Below, piece by piece: positions 41,404 through 49,332 of a DNA stretch of 64,000 nucleotides. Every line of letters starts with the position of its first letter. Within the stretch, counting starts at the first letter, position 1. Source of the DNA: a virus; IMG/VR virus record IMGVR_UViG_3300025098_003626, positions 1-64,000 of that record; one strand, 5' to 3'. The position numbers and the translations under genes are program-made. Under the pieces are notes generated by a model. It worked only from the letters and a program-made list of their open reading frames with translations. It ran no database searches and was not told where the DNA came from.

Positions 41404-41445
41404 CTATAAGTATAACGGCGGAGTATTTAAAGAGGGTCGACGCAT
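41404..41445 (-). other. Leader ORF (13 codons) and hairpin before queD-like gene
   Basis: In the about 70-base leader between promoter and start, an AGAGGA site precedes ATG at 41445, encoding MRRPSLNTPPLYL and stopping 9 bases before the main ATG. The site is also one arm of a 5-bp hairpin (41431-41435 with 41451-41455), so ribosome access may be controlled. Confidence 0.4.
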
Positions 41446-41469
41446 AAAGTCCTCTGTGTTAATGTACTT

Positions 41470-41498
41470 ATTATACTACAAATTGTTTAGCGTGTCAA
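41470..41498 (-). promoter_or_regulatory. Consensus sigma70 promoter for queD-like gene
   Basis: On the minus strand: TTGACA, 17-base spacer, TATAAT. It overlaps the last codons of the upstream gene. Confidence 0.75.
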
Positions 41499-42030
41499 GT
41501 GAAACATTATCCAATTTCCACTCTTTTGGCAGTTGCCAATCAGCTGTATTGTATATTCTAAATGTTGTCTTTGGAAACCATTCGAACACTTTGGCTATTT
41601 GATATATCCAATAACTGTGATCAACGGCATGTGAGTTAGCACTACTGTATCCTTCTGTGCCTTTGTATATATTATTAACTTTATTATTAGTACTATATAG
41701 ATCAAATCCTATAACATTAATTTTATTGTCAAGTGTTGCACCTAGAAGTAATGCGTAAGGTCCACTGCCCCAATGAAAGGGATCATCCATTCTTTGTGTA
41801 CCTTTTTCAATTAAACTAGGTAATGCTAATACACCTAATTCTTTGTTCCAACGTTGCCTAGTGTATATATTTTTGTGATGTGTTAGTGCTTGTTTAACCA
41901 TACGCTTGTCGCAACATACTAGATGCTGTACATAATGATCTCTAAAGATTGCATTACAGCCTATTTTTTCTTGATATATTTTGTCAAGAGGTATACTACT
42001 ACGGCTAGATCCGTTTCCAATTACTAACAT
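41476..42030 (-). CDS. Rossmann-type protein of a phage glycan-related family
   Basis: The 184-residue protein opens LVIGNGSSRSSIPLDKI, a glycine-rich nucleotide- or sugar-binding loop, followed by GCNAIFRDHYVQHLVCCD, a pattern known from phage and bacterial DUF115-like proteins near glycosyltransferases, and INVIGFDLYS. The function is unproven; proximity to PMM-like and GT-like genes fits glycan handling. A GCTAAATA late-like octamer ends 5 bases before the ATG with no clear ribosome site. Confidence 0.65.
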   Translation of the reverse strand: MLVIGNGSSRSSIPLDKIYQEKIGCNAIFRDHYVQHLVCCDKRMVKQALTHHKNIYTRQRWNKELGVLALPSLIEKGTQRMDDPFHWGSGPYALLLGATLDNKINVIGFDLYSTNNKVNNIYKGTEGYSSANSHAVDHSYWIYQIAKVFEWFPKTTFRIYNTADWQLPKEWKLDNVSLDTLNNL

Positions 42031-42035
42031 AAATT

Positions 42036-42043
42036 TATTTAGC
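42036..42043 (-). promoter_or_regulatory. Late-like octamer GCTAAATA
   Basis: GCTAAATA on the minus strand differs from NATAAATA at the second base. It ends exactly 5 bases before the ATG at 42030, the same spacing as other late starts here. Confidence 0.4.
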
Positions 42044-42518
42044 GGGGGTCTACTTTTAGATAGATGTTATCGAACTCTTGCTTTTTGTGTGTTTTAAATA
42101 TCAAGTGTACACATGTAAACTCGCCTGTCATACTAACACGATACTCGCCACCATGTACCATATCATCAGGCACTTTCATATGCCAACCATTTTCAACTCG
42201 CTCGCCTGGTGCTGTGTTTTGCACATAGCGTTTTGTAAATGTGTTTAGTTGATGTGAGTGTGAGCCGTCTGTTGCGTATGCTACACCATATGCGGCTGTG
42301 CTGTTGCATTCGTAACGCTTTGATCCTACCATGTAGAACTCTATGTCTTGGTCTGCTGTTACTGGATTGTTTGTTACGCTTATTTCTGTATCTGTAAACA
42401 CAAATGCATTGTCAAAGCTCATGTACATTATACCTAACGATATAATTGTTACCATACTAAGTCCGCTTATCAGATTTAGTATTGCTTTTTTTAATATAAA
42501 TTTTCTATTACTGTTCAT
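42039..42518 (-). CDS. Membrane-anchored hypothetical protein
   Basis: The 159-residue protein has a basic N-terminus (NSNRKFILKK), one membrane segment (about 12-33) and a soluble, probably periplasmic beta-rich domain with two Cys (RYECNST and GEFTCVH) that could pair. It overlaps the previous membrane gene by 11 bases. The domain might interact with the envelope, for example in superinfection exclusion, but nothing proves this. Confidence 0.6.
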   Translation of the reverse strand: MNSNRKFILKKAILNLISGLSMVTIISLGIMYMSFDNAFVFTDTEISVTNNPVTADQDIEFYMVGSKRYECNSTAAYGVAYATDGSHSHQLNTFTKRYVQNTAPGERVENGWHMKVPDDMVHGGEYRVSMTGEFTCVHLIFKTHKKQEFDNIYLKVDPR

Positions 42519-42825
42519 TTCTAAGTTCCTGTACTTCTCTAGAAACTGCTTTAAATTCGCTTCGTACTTCAGACAAGTTCTTACTAGCTCTATTTAGCGT
42601 CTTTACTAGTTGTCTTATCGTGTAAATTGTCCAGAACCACCACGTTACTGCTGTTACAGCAAATAGCCCTAACCCTACATAAAATGCTTGTTCAAAATTA
42701 ATTACACCTGTAGCAACTAAGATTCCGGCAACCACCAGAAAAATAGTAGGGACTATCCTTGCGAATGTATCCCATCTCTCGACTTGGGCTTCTATTTGTT
42801 TTTCGTTTAATTCCATAATCTTCAT
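42508..42825 (-). CDS. Two-span membrane protein with coiled-coil tail
   Basis: The 105-residue protein has an N-terminal amphipathic part, two membrane segments (about 24-42 and 46-68, rich in Val/Ala/Trp) and a C-terminal coiled coil (NRASKNLSEVRSEFKAV). Its 3' end overlaps the following membrane gene, so the two likely form a unit. An alternative start lies three codons in (42816). The function is unknown. Confidence 0.6.
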   Translation of the reverse strand: MKIMELNEKQIEAQVERWDTFARIVPTIFLVVAGILVATGVINFEQAFYVGLGLFAVTAVTWWFWTIYTIRQLVKTLNRASKNLSEVRSEFKAVSREVQELRNEQ

Positions 42826-42931
42826 TCTGCCTTTTGTTATCGGAGGCTCGTGGCGAACTCCGTGTTACTCATGACTTTAGTGTCATAACGCATACTATTT
42901 AATACTTTCTAAGGGTTGATTAAATTGGAAC
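42826..42931. other. Intergenic region with short inverted repeats
   Basis: No ORF is seen in these 106 bases. ATGAC and GTCAT flank a 6-base loop near 42870-42885, and CGGAG/CTCCG lie further left. No T-run follows, so a terminator is not supported; the region may be a structured leader for the membrane genes. Confidence 0.35.
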
Positions 42932-43351
42932 TTAACCTGATATTGCACCAAAAGATCTCCACTCACCTGGAGTACCAGTTCTAACACAAATCCAACCTAA
43001 GTTGCCGCCTGGGGTAGGTGCATCATGCCATACAATATCACCTTGATTGTAAAGACCAATAGTTGGGATACCGTCACCAACTTCCATCTTTTTGTTTTGA
43101 AACTTAACAGGTCCGTTAGTTTCTAATGCTACGCCATTTGATACTGCTGAAACACCAATTCCTACATTACCTTCAAATACTGTGTTTGAAGATCCTTGTA
43201 CTTTAAGTGTGCCGCCGCCATCAATAATAAGTCTTGATGTTGTATCGTCTCCAGCGATTTGATTGATTGATAGAAGTGCATTACCTAAACTGTTTAGACC
43301 TTCTTTAATTGCAAGAACGTTCTCTGCACTTATGTTTACTAATGCTGTCAT
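42932..43351 (-). CDS. Fibre-type protein, short paralogue
   Basis: The product has 139 residues from the ATG at 43351 (MTALVNISAENVLAIKEG), which overlaps the upstream stop; the longer frame runs into that gene. It has a helical N-terminus, a beta-rich middle (LIIDGGGTLKVQGSS) and a C-terminal module NQGDIVW...GWICVRTGTPGEW that is clearly related to the C-terminus of the adjacent upstream protein. It is a probable fibre or tail component made by duplication. Confidence 0.7.
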   Translation of the reverse strand: MTALVNISAENVLAIKEGLNSLGNALLSINQIAGDDTTSRLIIDGGGTLKVQGSSNTVFEGNVGIGVSAVSNGVALETNGPVKFQNKKMEVGDGIPTIGLYNQGDIVWHDAPTPGGNLGWICVRTGTPGEWRSFGAISG

Positions 43352-44415
43352 GCTTCTATCTTCCCAAATTGTTTCCATGTACCAGGTGCACCACTTTCTA
43401 CACATACCCAACCCATAAAGCCTCCTGCTTGTGGATTAGTATCGTATACAATATCACCTTGGTTGTTGTTTCCTGTAGTAGGCATTTCGTTACCTACTGC
43501 TAATCTTTTGTCTGCAAATCTAATTGCGCCTGCTACTTGTAAATCTACATCGTCACCTGGATACTGTACTTTAATACCTAGTGTGCCTTTTACTTCAACA
43601 CCGCCTTGTTCTTTAATAACAATACGTTCTTTGTTGTCTGTAATTAGACTCATTTTACTTGTAGTATATGCACCTACTCTAATATGATCAAACTCAGGAT
43701 CAACTACAAACTCTGCTTCGTTACTTGCTACACTTAATTGTGCATTAGGTGCTTCAGCACCAATAGCAAAACGCATTGTTCCACTATCGTATGTAACAAA
43801 TTCGTCAACACTTAGATCGCCTGCTATACGTAGACTGTTTAATGTTCCTACAGTTTCAAGTTCACTGTGCTTAACAGTAACACCTAACTTGTCTGCACTT
43901 AGTACAGGAATATTATCAATTTCAATTACTGCATTTCTATGTAGGTCAATTGTATTACTAATGTAGAATCTATCTCCACGCCATACAATTTGTTTAGTTG
44001 CTTCACCGTCTTGTCTCCATTGCATACCCATCATGTCAATGGTTCCGCCTTGAGCAGTAAAGTCAATATTTTGTGTAACTTTTTGTGTTGAACTTAGTTC
44101 TTCAACGTGTAGTTTGCCAGCAGTGAGAGTTCCCTGCACATTTAATGCTCCACTTACGTCAATGTCGCCTATTAGGCTATCAACGTCCATACTACCTACA
44201 GTAATCAAATCATCTTCTACAAGCAAACTAGTTCTAGTTGCTTTGTCATTGATACCTGTACTTCTAAGTAGTGTAATTTTACCGCCATGCACTGCATTAC
44301 CGCTAATACTGTTTACAGTTGCGGGTGGCATTTCTGCGGCTTGTGTGTTTGCTATGGTCTCAACAGTCGTTGCTAGACGTGCGAGGCCTTCTCTTATATT
44401 ATCTATCTGGCTCAT
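43348..44415 (-). CDS. Fibre-type protein, long paralogue
   Basis: The product has 355 residues from the ATG at 44415 (MSQIDNIREGLARLATTVET). A coiled-coil start is followed by repetitive beta sequence (GALNVQGTLTAGKLHVEEL) and a C-terminal module NQGDIVYDTN...GWVCVESGAPGTW shared with the next gene. A GATAAATA octamer ends exactly 5 bases before the ATG and there is no ribosome site, suggesting leaderless late expression. It is a likely virion fibre. Confidence 0.75.
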   Translation of the reverse strand: MSQIDNIREGLARLATTVETIANTQAAEMPPATVNSISGNAVHGGKITLLRSTGINDKATRTSLLVEDDLITVGSMDVDSLIGDIDVSGALNVQGTLTAGKLHVEELSSTQKVTQNIDFTAQGGTIDMMGMQWRQDGEATKQIVWRGDRFYISNTIDLHRNAVIEIDNIPVLSADKLGVTVKHSELETVGTLNSLRIAGDLSVDEFVTYDSGTMRFAIGAEAPNAQLSVASNEAEFVVDPEFDHIRVGAYTTSKMSLITDNKERIVIKEQGGVEVKGTLGIKVQYPGDDVDLQVAGAIRFADKRLAVGNEMPTTGNNNQGDIVYDTNPQAGGFMGWVCVESGAPGTWKQFGKIEA

Positions 44416-44420
44416 GTAAG

Positions 44421-44428
44421 TATTTATC
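44421..44428 (-). promoter_or_regulatory. Late promoter octamer GATAAATA
   Basis: GATAAATA on the minus strand overlaps the stop region of the 435-residue gene and ends 5 bases before the ATG at 44415. Confidence 0.6.
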
Positions 44429-45734
44429 AACTTACCTTCAGAAGCACTGTATCCGCATTTATCCTACCGTTAAGTTTAATGTCTACAGCATTGATATCTT
44501 CTAAGAATGTACGTAGTTTAACCTTGCCTGCCTCTTTAAACTCTTTAAGTTTTTCTTCAGGCTTACGCATTGTCTTTTGAATACTTTCTGTTTCATTAAA
44601 TCCAATAATAGTAGTACCTTTTACACTAAGTCCACTACCTTCACGTTGCATACCTTGCGGATCTATGTTCTTAGCAACATACTTACCAATCTTACGTGTC
44701 TTAACATTAAACACCCAAAGCTCATTTGCATAGATAATTTCTATTGGATTAATACTTGCAAGACTGTTCTTATTGTCCACTTTGCAATATTTTAACTTCT
44801 CAACTAGTTTCTCAGCACTCTTAGGCTTACGTTTTCTAGTCTTACGTGTTGCTTTACTTGTATCAACTACTAGTTGGCAAGCCATTTGTATATTGCCCAT
44901 TGCTTCTAATATTTTTTTAACATCATCTTTGTTAAGATGTGCATATGCTTCTTTGAGTTGTTCCAACATGTCTTGTGCATGTTCGTCCATCTTTGCAATT
45001 TTAGCCTTACTAGGATAGTTCAATAGTTCTGTGTACTCTGATATTTCATCATCATAGAAACTAGATATTCTACGTGCATGAGCTTGTGTTACACCAAAGT
45101 TTTGAAAGTGTTGTTTAAAATTAAACCCTTTAGGGTCAAATGACTTTGGGTCTGTTATCCACCCATCTAACCATTCTTCAATTTCTTCTGATTGAATATT
45201 TACTTGCTCACGTATACGTTCTTGTATAGTAGGTTGATGTACTTTTGCTTTTTCTTCTTCTACTTCTTTCTTTTGTGTAAGTAGATATTCGCCTTGTGAT
45301 ATTGCTTCTACAATACGTTTCTTTAAGAATACACTAGCAGGAGCAACATCGCCCATTGTTCCAGCAAGTGTTTGCCAGTAGTCGTCATGCTTCTTATTGT
45401 AGTCAGGCATTCCTGCCATTAATAGTTTAGCAGTAATGCTACCTGTAATGCTTAATGCATGTGTTGGTGCGGCCCTAACTGCTTTAATTTGTTCTTTTGT
45501 ATAACCTTCTTTAGTCATCCAACCTGAAACTGCTGGATATAAGTCTGCAGGTTTATAATTCTCGTAATACCATGCTCGTGCATGTTGACTGGCTTTGTGA
45601 AACTGCTCTCCAGTCCATTCTTCCCAACCGTCCCAACTAGGTTCAGTAAGTTTATTGCCTCGTTTAATACGTGGTGCACCACGGGGAGCCTTCTTTTTAA
45701 CAGCTCTACCTGTGATCTTATTTACTCTAGCCAT
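44427..45734 (-). CDS. Early hypothetical protein, 435 residues, basic N-terminus
   Basis: The protein starts with a very basic stretch (KKKAPRGAPRIKRGNK), then a Trp-rich helical domain, a long Glu/Lys helical middle with coiled-coil character, a basic patch (KATRKTRKRKPKSAEK) and a C-terminal beta domain (IEIIYANELWVFNVKTRKIG). Such layouts suggest nucleic-acid binding. A sigma70-type promoter precedes it, so expression is probably early. I do not recognise a named family. Confidence 0.65.
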   Translation of the reverse strand: MARVNKITGRAVKKKAPRGAPRIKRGNKLTEPSWDGWEEWTGEQFHKASQHARAWYYENYKPADLYPAVSGWMTKEGYTKEQIKAVRAAPTHALSITGSITAKLLMAGMPDYNKKHDDYWQTLAGTMGDVAPASVFLKKRIVEAISQGEYLLTQKKEVEEEKAKVHQPTIQERIREQVNIQSEEIEEWLDGWITDPKSFDPKGFNFKQHFQNFGVTQAHARRISSFYDDEISEYTELLNYPSKAKIAKMDEHAQDMLEQLKEAYAHLNKDDVKKILEAMGNIQMACQLVVDTSKATRKTRKRKPKSAEKLVEKLKYCKVDNKNSLASINPIEIIYANELWVFNVKTRKIGKYVAKNIDPQGMQREGSGLSVKGTTIIGFNETESIQKTMRKPEEKLKEFKEAGKVKLRTFLEDINAVDIKLNGRINADTVLLKVS

Positions 45735-45760
45735 GTGCCACTCCTCTAATGTGTATAAAC

Positions 45761-45789
45761 AGTATATAGCCGACTTAACAAAAAGTCAA
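45761..45789 (-). promoter_or_regulatory. Sigma70-type promoter for the 435-residue gene
   Basis: On the minus strand: TTGACT, 17-base spacer, TATACT, 26 bases before the start. Confidence 0.7.
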
Positions 45790-45792
45790 GCA

Positions 45793-46494
45793 TTATTGGA
45801 AATATTTTTTTTGATGAAATGCTCGTTTGTACATATTATGTAAGAACAAGTTCATTTTACTTCTAGTAGTTGGAGCCTCATATTTGAGTGTATGCTTCCA
45901 ATTTTCTCTTTTAAAAGGTATTACTTGTACCAACGGTTCGCCTGGCTTAATTAGTTTTACAGGATCAGTTAGGTAACAAGGAAAATTAAGATTGTTTAAA
46001 TCAAATTCATCAGTATCAATAATTGCAGGCATTATTACAAACTCTTGATCAAAATGCCAAAACGGTTGTACAAACAAACAACTATAACCTGGAGGAGTTT
46101 TGATCTTCCAAGGCACAGATACTTTAATAAAAGATTTCTTTTTGCCTTGTATGTGTACAGGACATTGTTGGTTTGAATGAAATGCACTTGGAGAAGTAAA
46201 CTTGTTTTGTACTTCCATAAACTCACCAATGCGTTCAACAGGATATACTCTTTCAAGTTCTTCTTCGCCTGTATCATGATTAGTTTGTGCTATAATTTCT
46301 TGTTCATATACATTAGGTATAATGTAACCTGCAGTTACCATATCTCTCACAGGCCAACAGCCTGCAATGGTTGGAACACCATTGTCGTCATTTGCTTTAA
46401 GACTGCTATACCAATCAGGCAAGCAATCTTTAGCAGGTACGATAGGAAAATTTGTTAAGACACTTTTGTCACCACAAATAAATTCGATATCCAT
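45793..46494 (-). CDS. Phage hypothetical protein (DUF6065-like)
   Basis: The 233-residue protein has PAKDCLPDWYSSLK near the start, a central CPVHIQGKKK, KTPPGYSCLFVQPFWH and a PGEPLVQVIPFKRE turn, a pattern I associate with the phage/alphaproteobacterial DUF6065 group. Its function is unknown. The fold may be a beta-barrel of the 2OG-oxygenase or dUTPase-like kind, but metal ligands are not evident. It overlaps the small upstream gene by one base. Confidence 0.6.
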   Translation of the reverse strand: MDIEFICGDKSVLTNFPIVPAKDCLPDWYSSLKANDDNGVPTIAGCWPVRDMVTAGYIIPNVYEQEIIAQTNHDTGEEELERVYPVERIGEFMEVQNKFTSPSAFHSNQQCPVHIQGKKKSFIKVSVPWKIKTPPGYSCLFVQPFWHFDQEFVIMPAIIDTDEFDLNNLNFPCYLTDPVKLIKPGEPLVQVIPFKRENWKHTLKYEAPTTRSKMNLFLHNMYKRAFHQKKYFQ

Positions 46495-46679
46495 TAAGTA
46501 CTTTCGTTCATGTTAATACAAATTGCTTGATGTCCTGCTTCAAAGTAACCATTACCTTTGCCATGTTCTACACTAAGAACATCTCTTGCTTGAAAGCATT
46601 CAGTCATTGTTGAATGAACACTAACAAGTTCTGCAAAAGGTGTTACTTCAAAAAAGTATACAAATACTAGAGTCCACAT
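46494..46679 (-). CDS. Small hypothetical protein, 61 residues
   Basis: The ATG at 46679 has GGAG six bases upstream; the longer frame starts with GTG. The chain is hydrophobic at the N-terminus (MWTLVFVYFFEV) and polar afterwards, with two Cys. It is packed between two co-directed genes. The function is unknown. Confidence 0.5.
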   Translation of the reverse strand: MWTLVFVYFFEVTPFAELVSVHSTMTECFQARDVLSVEHGKGNGYFEAGHQAICINMNEST

Positions 46680-46680
46680 A

Positions 46681-46914
46681 TTATTCTCCACCTCCAGAAA
46701 CTACGTATGTTCCTACTGTGCGATTATATGCTTCTATAAGCATTTCCCACATTTCGTTACTTAATAATAACATTTCGTCAACATCGATAGTTTCGTTGTA
46801 CTGCACAAGATACACACCCTCTTCATCAAAGTGTGCTTTTACATCTTCAAACTTTCCTGTTGTATCCATTACAGTTACAACAGATTCGTCAAAGTTTTCT
46901 TCTACAGTAAACAT
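46681..46914 (-). CDS. Small acidic hypothetical protein, 77 residues
   Basis: The protein is acidic and beta/alpha mixed (VTVMDTTGKFEDVKAHFDEEG, then DEMLLLSNEMWEMLIEAY) and ends SGGGE. The overlap with neighbours and the lack of gaps support a real gene. The family is not recognised; small acidic early proteins in T4-like phages often bind host enzymes, but that is only a general parallel. Confidence 0.55.
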   Translation of the reverse strand: MFTVEENFDESVVTVMDTTGKFEDVKAHFDEEGVYLVQYNETIDVDEMLLLSNEMWEMLIEAYNRTVGTYVVSGGGE

Positions 46915-46915
46915 T

Positions 46916-47056
46916 TTATAATCCTAGTATACCAAATAGGTTGAACCAACCCATTGATGTTCCAATAATTATAGGTACACCTAACATCATAAAAGCAATG
47001 ATGAAGAACGCTATGCCTACACCTTTGTTGTGATATGGTTCGTTTGGATTACTCAT
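46916..47056 (-). CDS. Small membrane protein, 46 residues
   Basis: The start at 47056 (MSNPNEPYHNKGVG) is preferred over 47131, which lies deep in the upstream gene. One membrane segment covers most of the rest (about 15-40). It overlaps the upstream gene end by 8 bases. The function is unknown. Confidence 0.5.
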   Translation of the reverse strand: MSNPNEPYHNKGVGIAFFIIAFMMLGVPIIIGTSMGWFNLFGILGL

Positions 47057-47489
47057 GTTCGCCACCATAACCACGTGAGTTAATTCCGTTGTCTCTACGG
47101 AACGCACTTGGATTACGTTTTGCGGTTTCAAATGTTGCTACTGTTACTGCAATCGCTCCTAGCAATAGTGCGTGTATAATCATACTAATTACACCTGCCC
47201 ACATACTACTTACAATAATTGCAAATACAATACACCACATCCATGCAAGTACTTGCATGATCATATGCCGTGTGCTAAAGTCTGGAATGTTACTCAACGG
47301 ATTCATATTATGATCCATTACTACATTCCAACAATTATAAATCCATTCTCTCATTGATATAACCTTTCTAAATGTTACCTTTACTGGATAATGTGCGTCG
47401 GCGACATCGCGCCAATCTATTGCGTCATACAGATCATGAAATGTCTGTGTAACTTTGTGATTCTTAAAATATGCTGTGACCTTATACAT
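47049..47489 (-). CDS. Membrane protein, 146 residues
   Basis: A soluble N-terminal half (YKVTAYFKNHKVTQTFHDL...) is followed by two hydrophobic segments (about 79-98 and 102-120) and a basic/Gly-rich tail. It overlaps the ligase stop by one base and the following small membrane gene by 8 bases, so it is probably part of the ligase operon. The function is unknown. Confidence 0.6.
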   Translation of the reverse strand: MYKVTAYFKNHKVTQTFHDLYDAIDWRDVADAHYPVKVTFRKVISMREWIYNCWNVVMDHNMNPLSNIPDFSTRHMIMQVLAWMWCIVFAIIVSSMWAGVISMIIHALLLGAIAVTVATFETAKRNPSAFRRDNGINSRGYGGEHE

Positions 47490-48811
47490 TAGATCTTCTC
47501 ACCAGCTTGAAATCCACGAAACGTTTTGAATCGTGGAAATCTCAAACTGTAAGTGTCACTGTCTTGTGATTGTGTTCGAGCATCTGCTCTAATTTCAATT
47601 AACTGACCAATGAGACTAGAACGTTCAGTCCAGTACTCATCACGTTGAGCGTCAGTGAAACCGCTCCCACAGTTAAGGCGATAATTGTATCCATCGTCTT
47701 CTCCTTCTACTATTACGGCACCTAGTCTTCCTTCGTTACGTCCTGTGCCTTCCTCAACGTCAACGACGGTTAGTGTAATTTCAATAAAAGGTTTTGCTTT
47801 GAGCCAAGCATGTGTACGTTTACATTCGTAGGGTGCATCAATGTCTTTTATCATAACCCCTTCATAGCCACCGTCTACAGCCGTCTTATTAAGCTCTACA
47901 AAGCGTCTATTGCCTTCATCAGTACTCAAGTCTACCTCTTCCCATTCACACGCTGTAACGTGCTCTAAGAGGTCTTGATTCTCCAGTACCCAATACTTGA
48001 CTAAGTTACTACGATATGTTTGTGGTTTATCCCAACCACCTTCTAAAAAGTCTTTCAATGGAATAAAGTCAAACAAGTGTAGTACACTATCAGTTGCGGC
48101 TTTACCATCTTTTCTATGTACTTGCTTCATAAGGTCTTGGAAGTCTTTGCTCATTACTTCGCCGTCAAGTACACAATCATATGGACTAGGCTTTGCGGCA
48201 AGTACTGCTTCAATCTCTGCGATGATGTGCGGAAAGTTATGAAACTGTTTTCCATTACGTGAGAACAATTCTACCTTACCACCTTTGCATACTGCTAGTA
48301 CACGAACACCGTCTAGTTTAACTTCAATTTGTTTTTTGCCTACCATCTTCTTTTCATGGTTAGCTGAGTCGTGTGCAAGTGAACAAGTAAATGTAGGAAT
48401 TGCATACTGTGGAAACTTTTTAGCAATCTTGTTTACAGTCTTTTCACTACAACCACAACGTAGGTCTTTGATTAAGATACGTCTATAAAATCCATTCCAC
48501 TGTTCAGTAGTAGCAACACCCATTGCTAATATGATAGCATCACGTGCCGCATGACCTGTAAGTTCTCTATTAATAAGTTGGTTAGCAAGGACTTTAAATG
48601 TATCCCAATCTAATCCTTGTCCTGTAAGCACATCTGTACGTTCAGGTACTTGCTTCACACCAAATGTAACAAGTGGATCAAGAGCCATACGTACACCTTC
48701 AAAGAACTCATCTAGTCCTTCTTCCATTGCTTCTAGTATTACTTGTTCCTTAGCAAGACGTGAATTATCTGCTTCTAACTTTTCTATAATAGCCTGTGGT
48801 TGCGTTCTCAT
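47489..48811 (-). CDS. ATP-dependent DNA ligase (T4 gp30-like)
   Basis: The 440-residue protein has an N-terminal helical domain, then the adenylation motif EVKLDGVRV (KxDG, Lys about 160), LFSRNGKQF (motif Ia/III region), DGEVMS, EGVMIKD (motif IV) and LTVVDVEEGTGRNEGRLG with WLKAKP (motif V), then an OB-fold. It seals nicks using ATP during replication and repair. It has a sigma70-type promoter and is the first gene of a minus-strand operon. Confidence 0.94.
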   Translation of the reverse strand: MRTQPQAIIEKLEADNSRLAKEQVILEAMEEGLDEFFEGVRMALDPLVTFGVKQVPERTDVLTGQGLDWDTFKVLANQLINRELTGHAARDAIILAMGVATTEQWNGFYRRILIKDLRCGCSEKTVNKIAKKFPQYAIPTFTCSLAHDSANHEKKMVGKKQIEVKLDGVRVLAVCKGGKVELFSRNGKQFHNFPHIIAEIEAVLAAKPSPYDCVLDGEVMSKDFQDLMKQVHRKDGKAATDSVLHLFDFIPLKDFLEGGWDKPQTYRSNLVKYWVLENQDLLEHVTACEWEEVDLSTDEGNRRFVELNKTAVDGGYEGVMIKDIDAPYECKRTHAWLKAKPFIEITLTVVDVEEGTGRNEGRLGAVIVEGEDDGYNYRLNCGSGFTDAQRDEYWTERSSLIGQLIEIRADARTQSQDSDTYSLRFPRFKTFRGFQAGEKI

Positions 48812-48839
48812 GTGTGCCTCATTAATTAATTATGTTACT

Positions 48840-48868
48840 ATAATAGCATCAGTATATACAAATGTCAA
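48840..48868 (-). promoter_or_regulatory. Sigma70-type promoter for DNA ligase
   Basis: On the minus strand: TTGACA, 17-base spacer, TATTAT, about 28 bases before the ligase ATG, immediately after tRNA-Trp. Confidence 0.72.
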
Positions 48869-48888
48869 CCTCTTTTGGACAATAAAAT

Positions 48889-48962
48889 TGGCATAGGTGG
48901 AGGGAATCGAACCCCCATTAACTGGTTTGGAATCAGTTGTGTTACCATTACACCACACCCAT
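48889..48962 (-). tRNA. tRNA-Trp (CCA anticodon)
   Basis: The cloverleaf folds with acceptor ATGGGTG/CACCTAT, discriminator G73 and encoded CCA. The loop TTCCAAA gives anticodon CCA. The T-arm GGGGG/CCCTC closes with TTCGATT. One A-C mismatch sits at the base of the anticodon loop (31-39). It lies directly after a terminator and before the ligase promoter. Confidence 0.85.
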
Positions 48963-48963
48963 A

Positions 48964-49000
48964 AAAAAAGCCCCTAATAAAATTAATTACTAGGGGCTTA
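48964..49000 (-). terminator. Rho-independent terminator
   Basis: On the minus strand AAGCCCCTA pairs with TAGGGGCTT (9 bp, AT-rich loop), followed by a run of T residues. It ends the short transcript from the promoter at 49120-49148, just before tRNA-Trp. Confidence 0.8.
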
Positions 49001-49028
49001 CTGAAATAACTTTTTTTACAAAGTCATG

Positions 49029-49088
49029 TCAAGACATACCCCCGGATGGTGGCCAACAAGTAATATATGTTGTATTAGTCTGTGACAT
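49029..49088 (-). CDS. Micro-ORF of 19 codons
   Basis: The ATG at 49088 is preceded by AAGGA (9-base spacing) and encodes MSQTNTTYITCWPPSGGMS. It lies between a good promoter and a terminator with no other ORF, so either this micropeptide or a small RNA is the product. Confidence 0.4.
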   Translation of the reverse strand: MSQTNTTYITCWPPSGGMS

Positions 49089-49119
49089 GTTAGTATTCCT
49101 TATTTCTTATTATGTATTT

Positions 49120-49148
49120 AATATACACTCTTTATTTTAGTTTGTCAA
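49120..49148 (-). promoter_or_regulatory. Sigma70-type promoter for a short transcript
   Basis: On the minus strand: TTGACA, 17-base spacer, TATATT. The predicted transcript is about 150 bases, ending at the 48964-49000 terminator. The promoter overlaps the end of the small zinc-ribbon gene. Confidence 0.7.
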
Positions 49149-49305
49149 CATCTTTTTTGTCTGCTCTACCTTTTTTTCCGCAGTGTGGACAATGAAATGT
49201 TGTTCGTTCAATGCAATACTTGTCTTCCATAGTAGCGAATGTAAACCAGCCCTTACATTGAGTGCAGGTTAAATGCCATATGATTTCTTTTACCGCATTG
49301 AACAT
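49132..49305 (-). CDS. Small zinc-ribbon protein, 57 residues
   Basis: The protein has CTQCKGWF and, 24 residues on, CPHCGKKG: two CxxC pairs of a zinc ribbon, followed by a basic tail (RADKKDVDKLK). A GCTAAATA late-like octamer lies 8 bases before the ATG. Small zinc ribbons of this kind are frequent in marine T4-like phages; the role is unknown but nucleic-acid binding is plausible. Confidence 0.65.
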   Translation of the reverse strand: MFNAVKEIIWHLTCTQCKGWFTFATMEDKYCIERTTFHCPHCGKKGRADKKDVDKLK

Positions 49306-49332
49306 TGTAAAAGTATTTAGCTTACCTATCTT

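Noticed and set aside
41404-41475. A classical preQ1 riboswitch before the queD-like gene
   Set aside because: Only the hairpin plus A/T-rich tail is similar; the conserved loop and tail bases of known preQ1 classes are not found.
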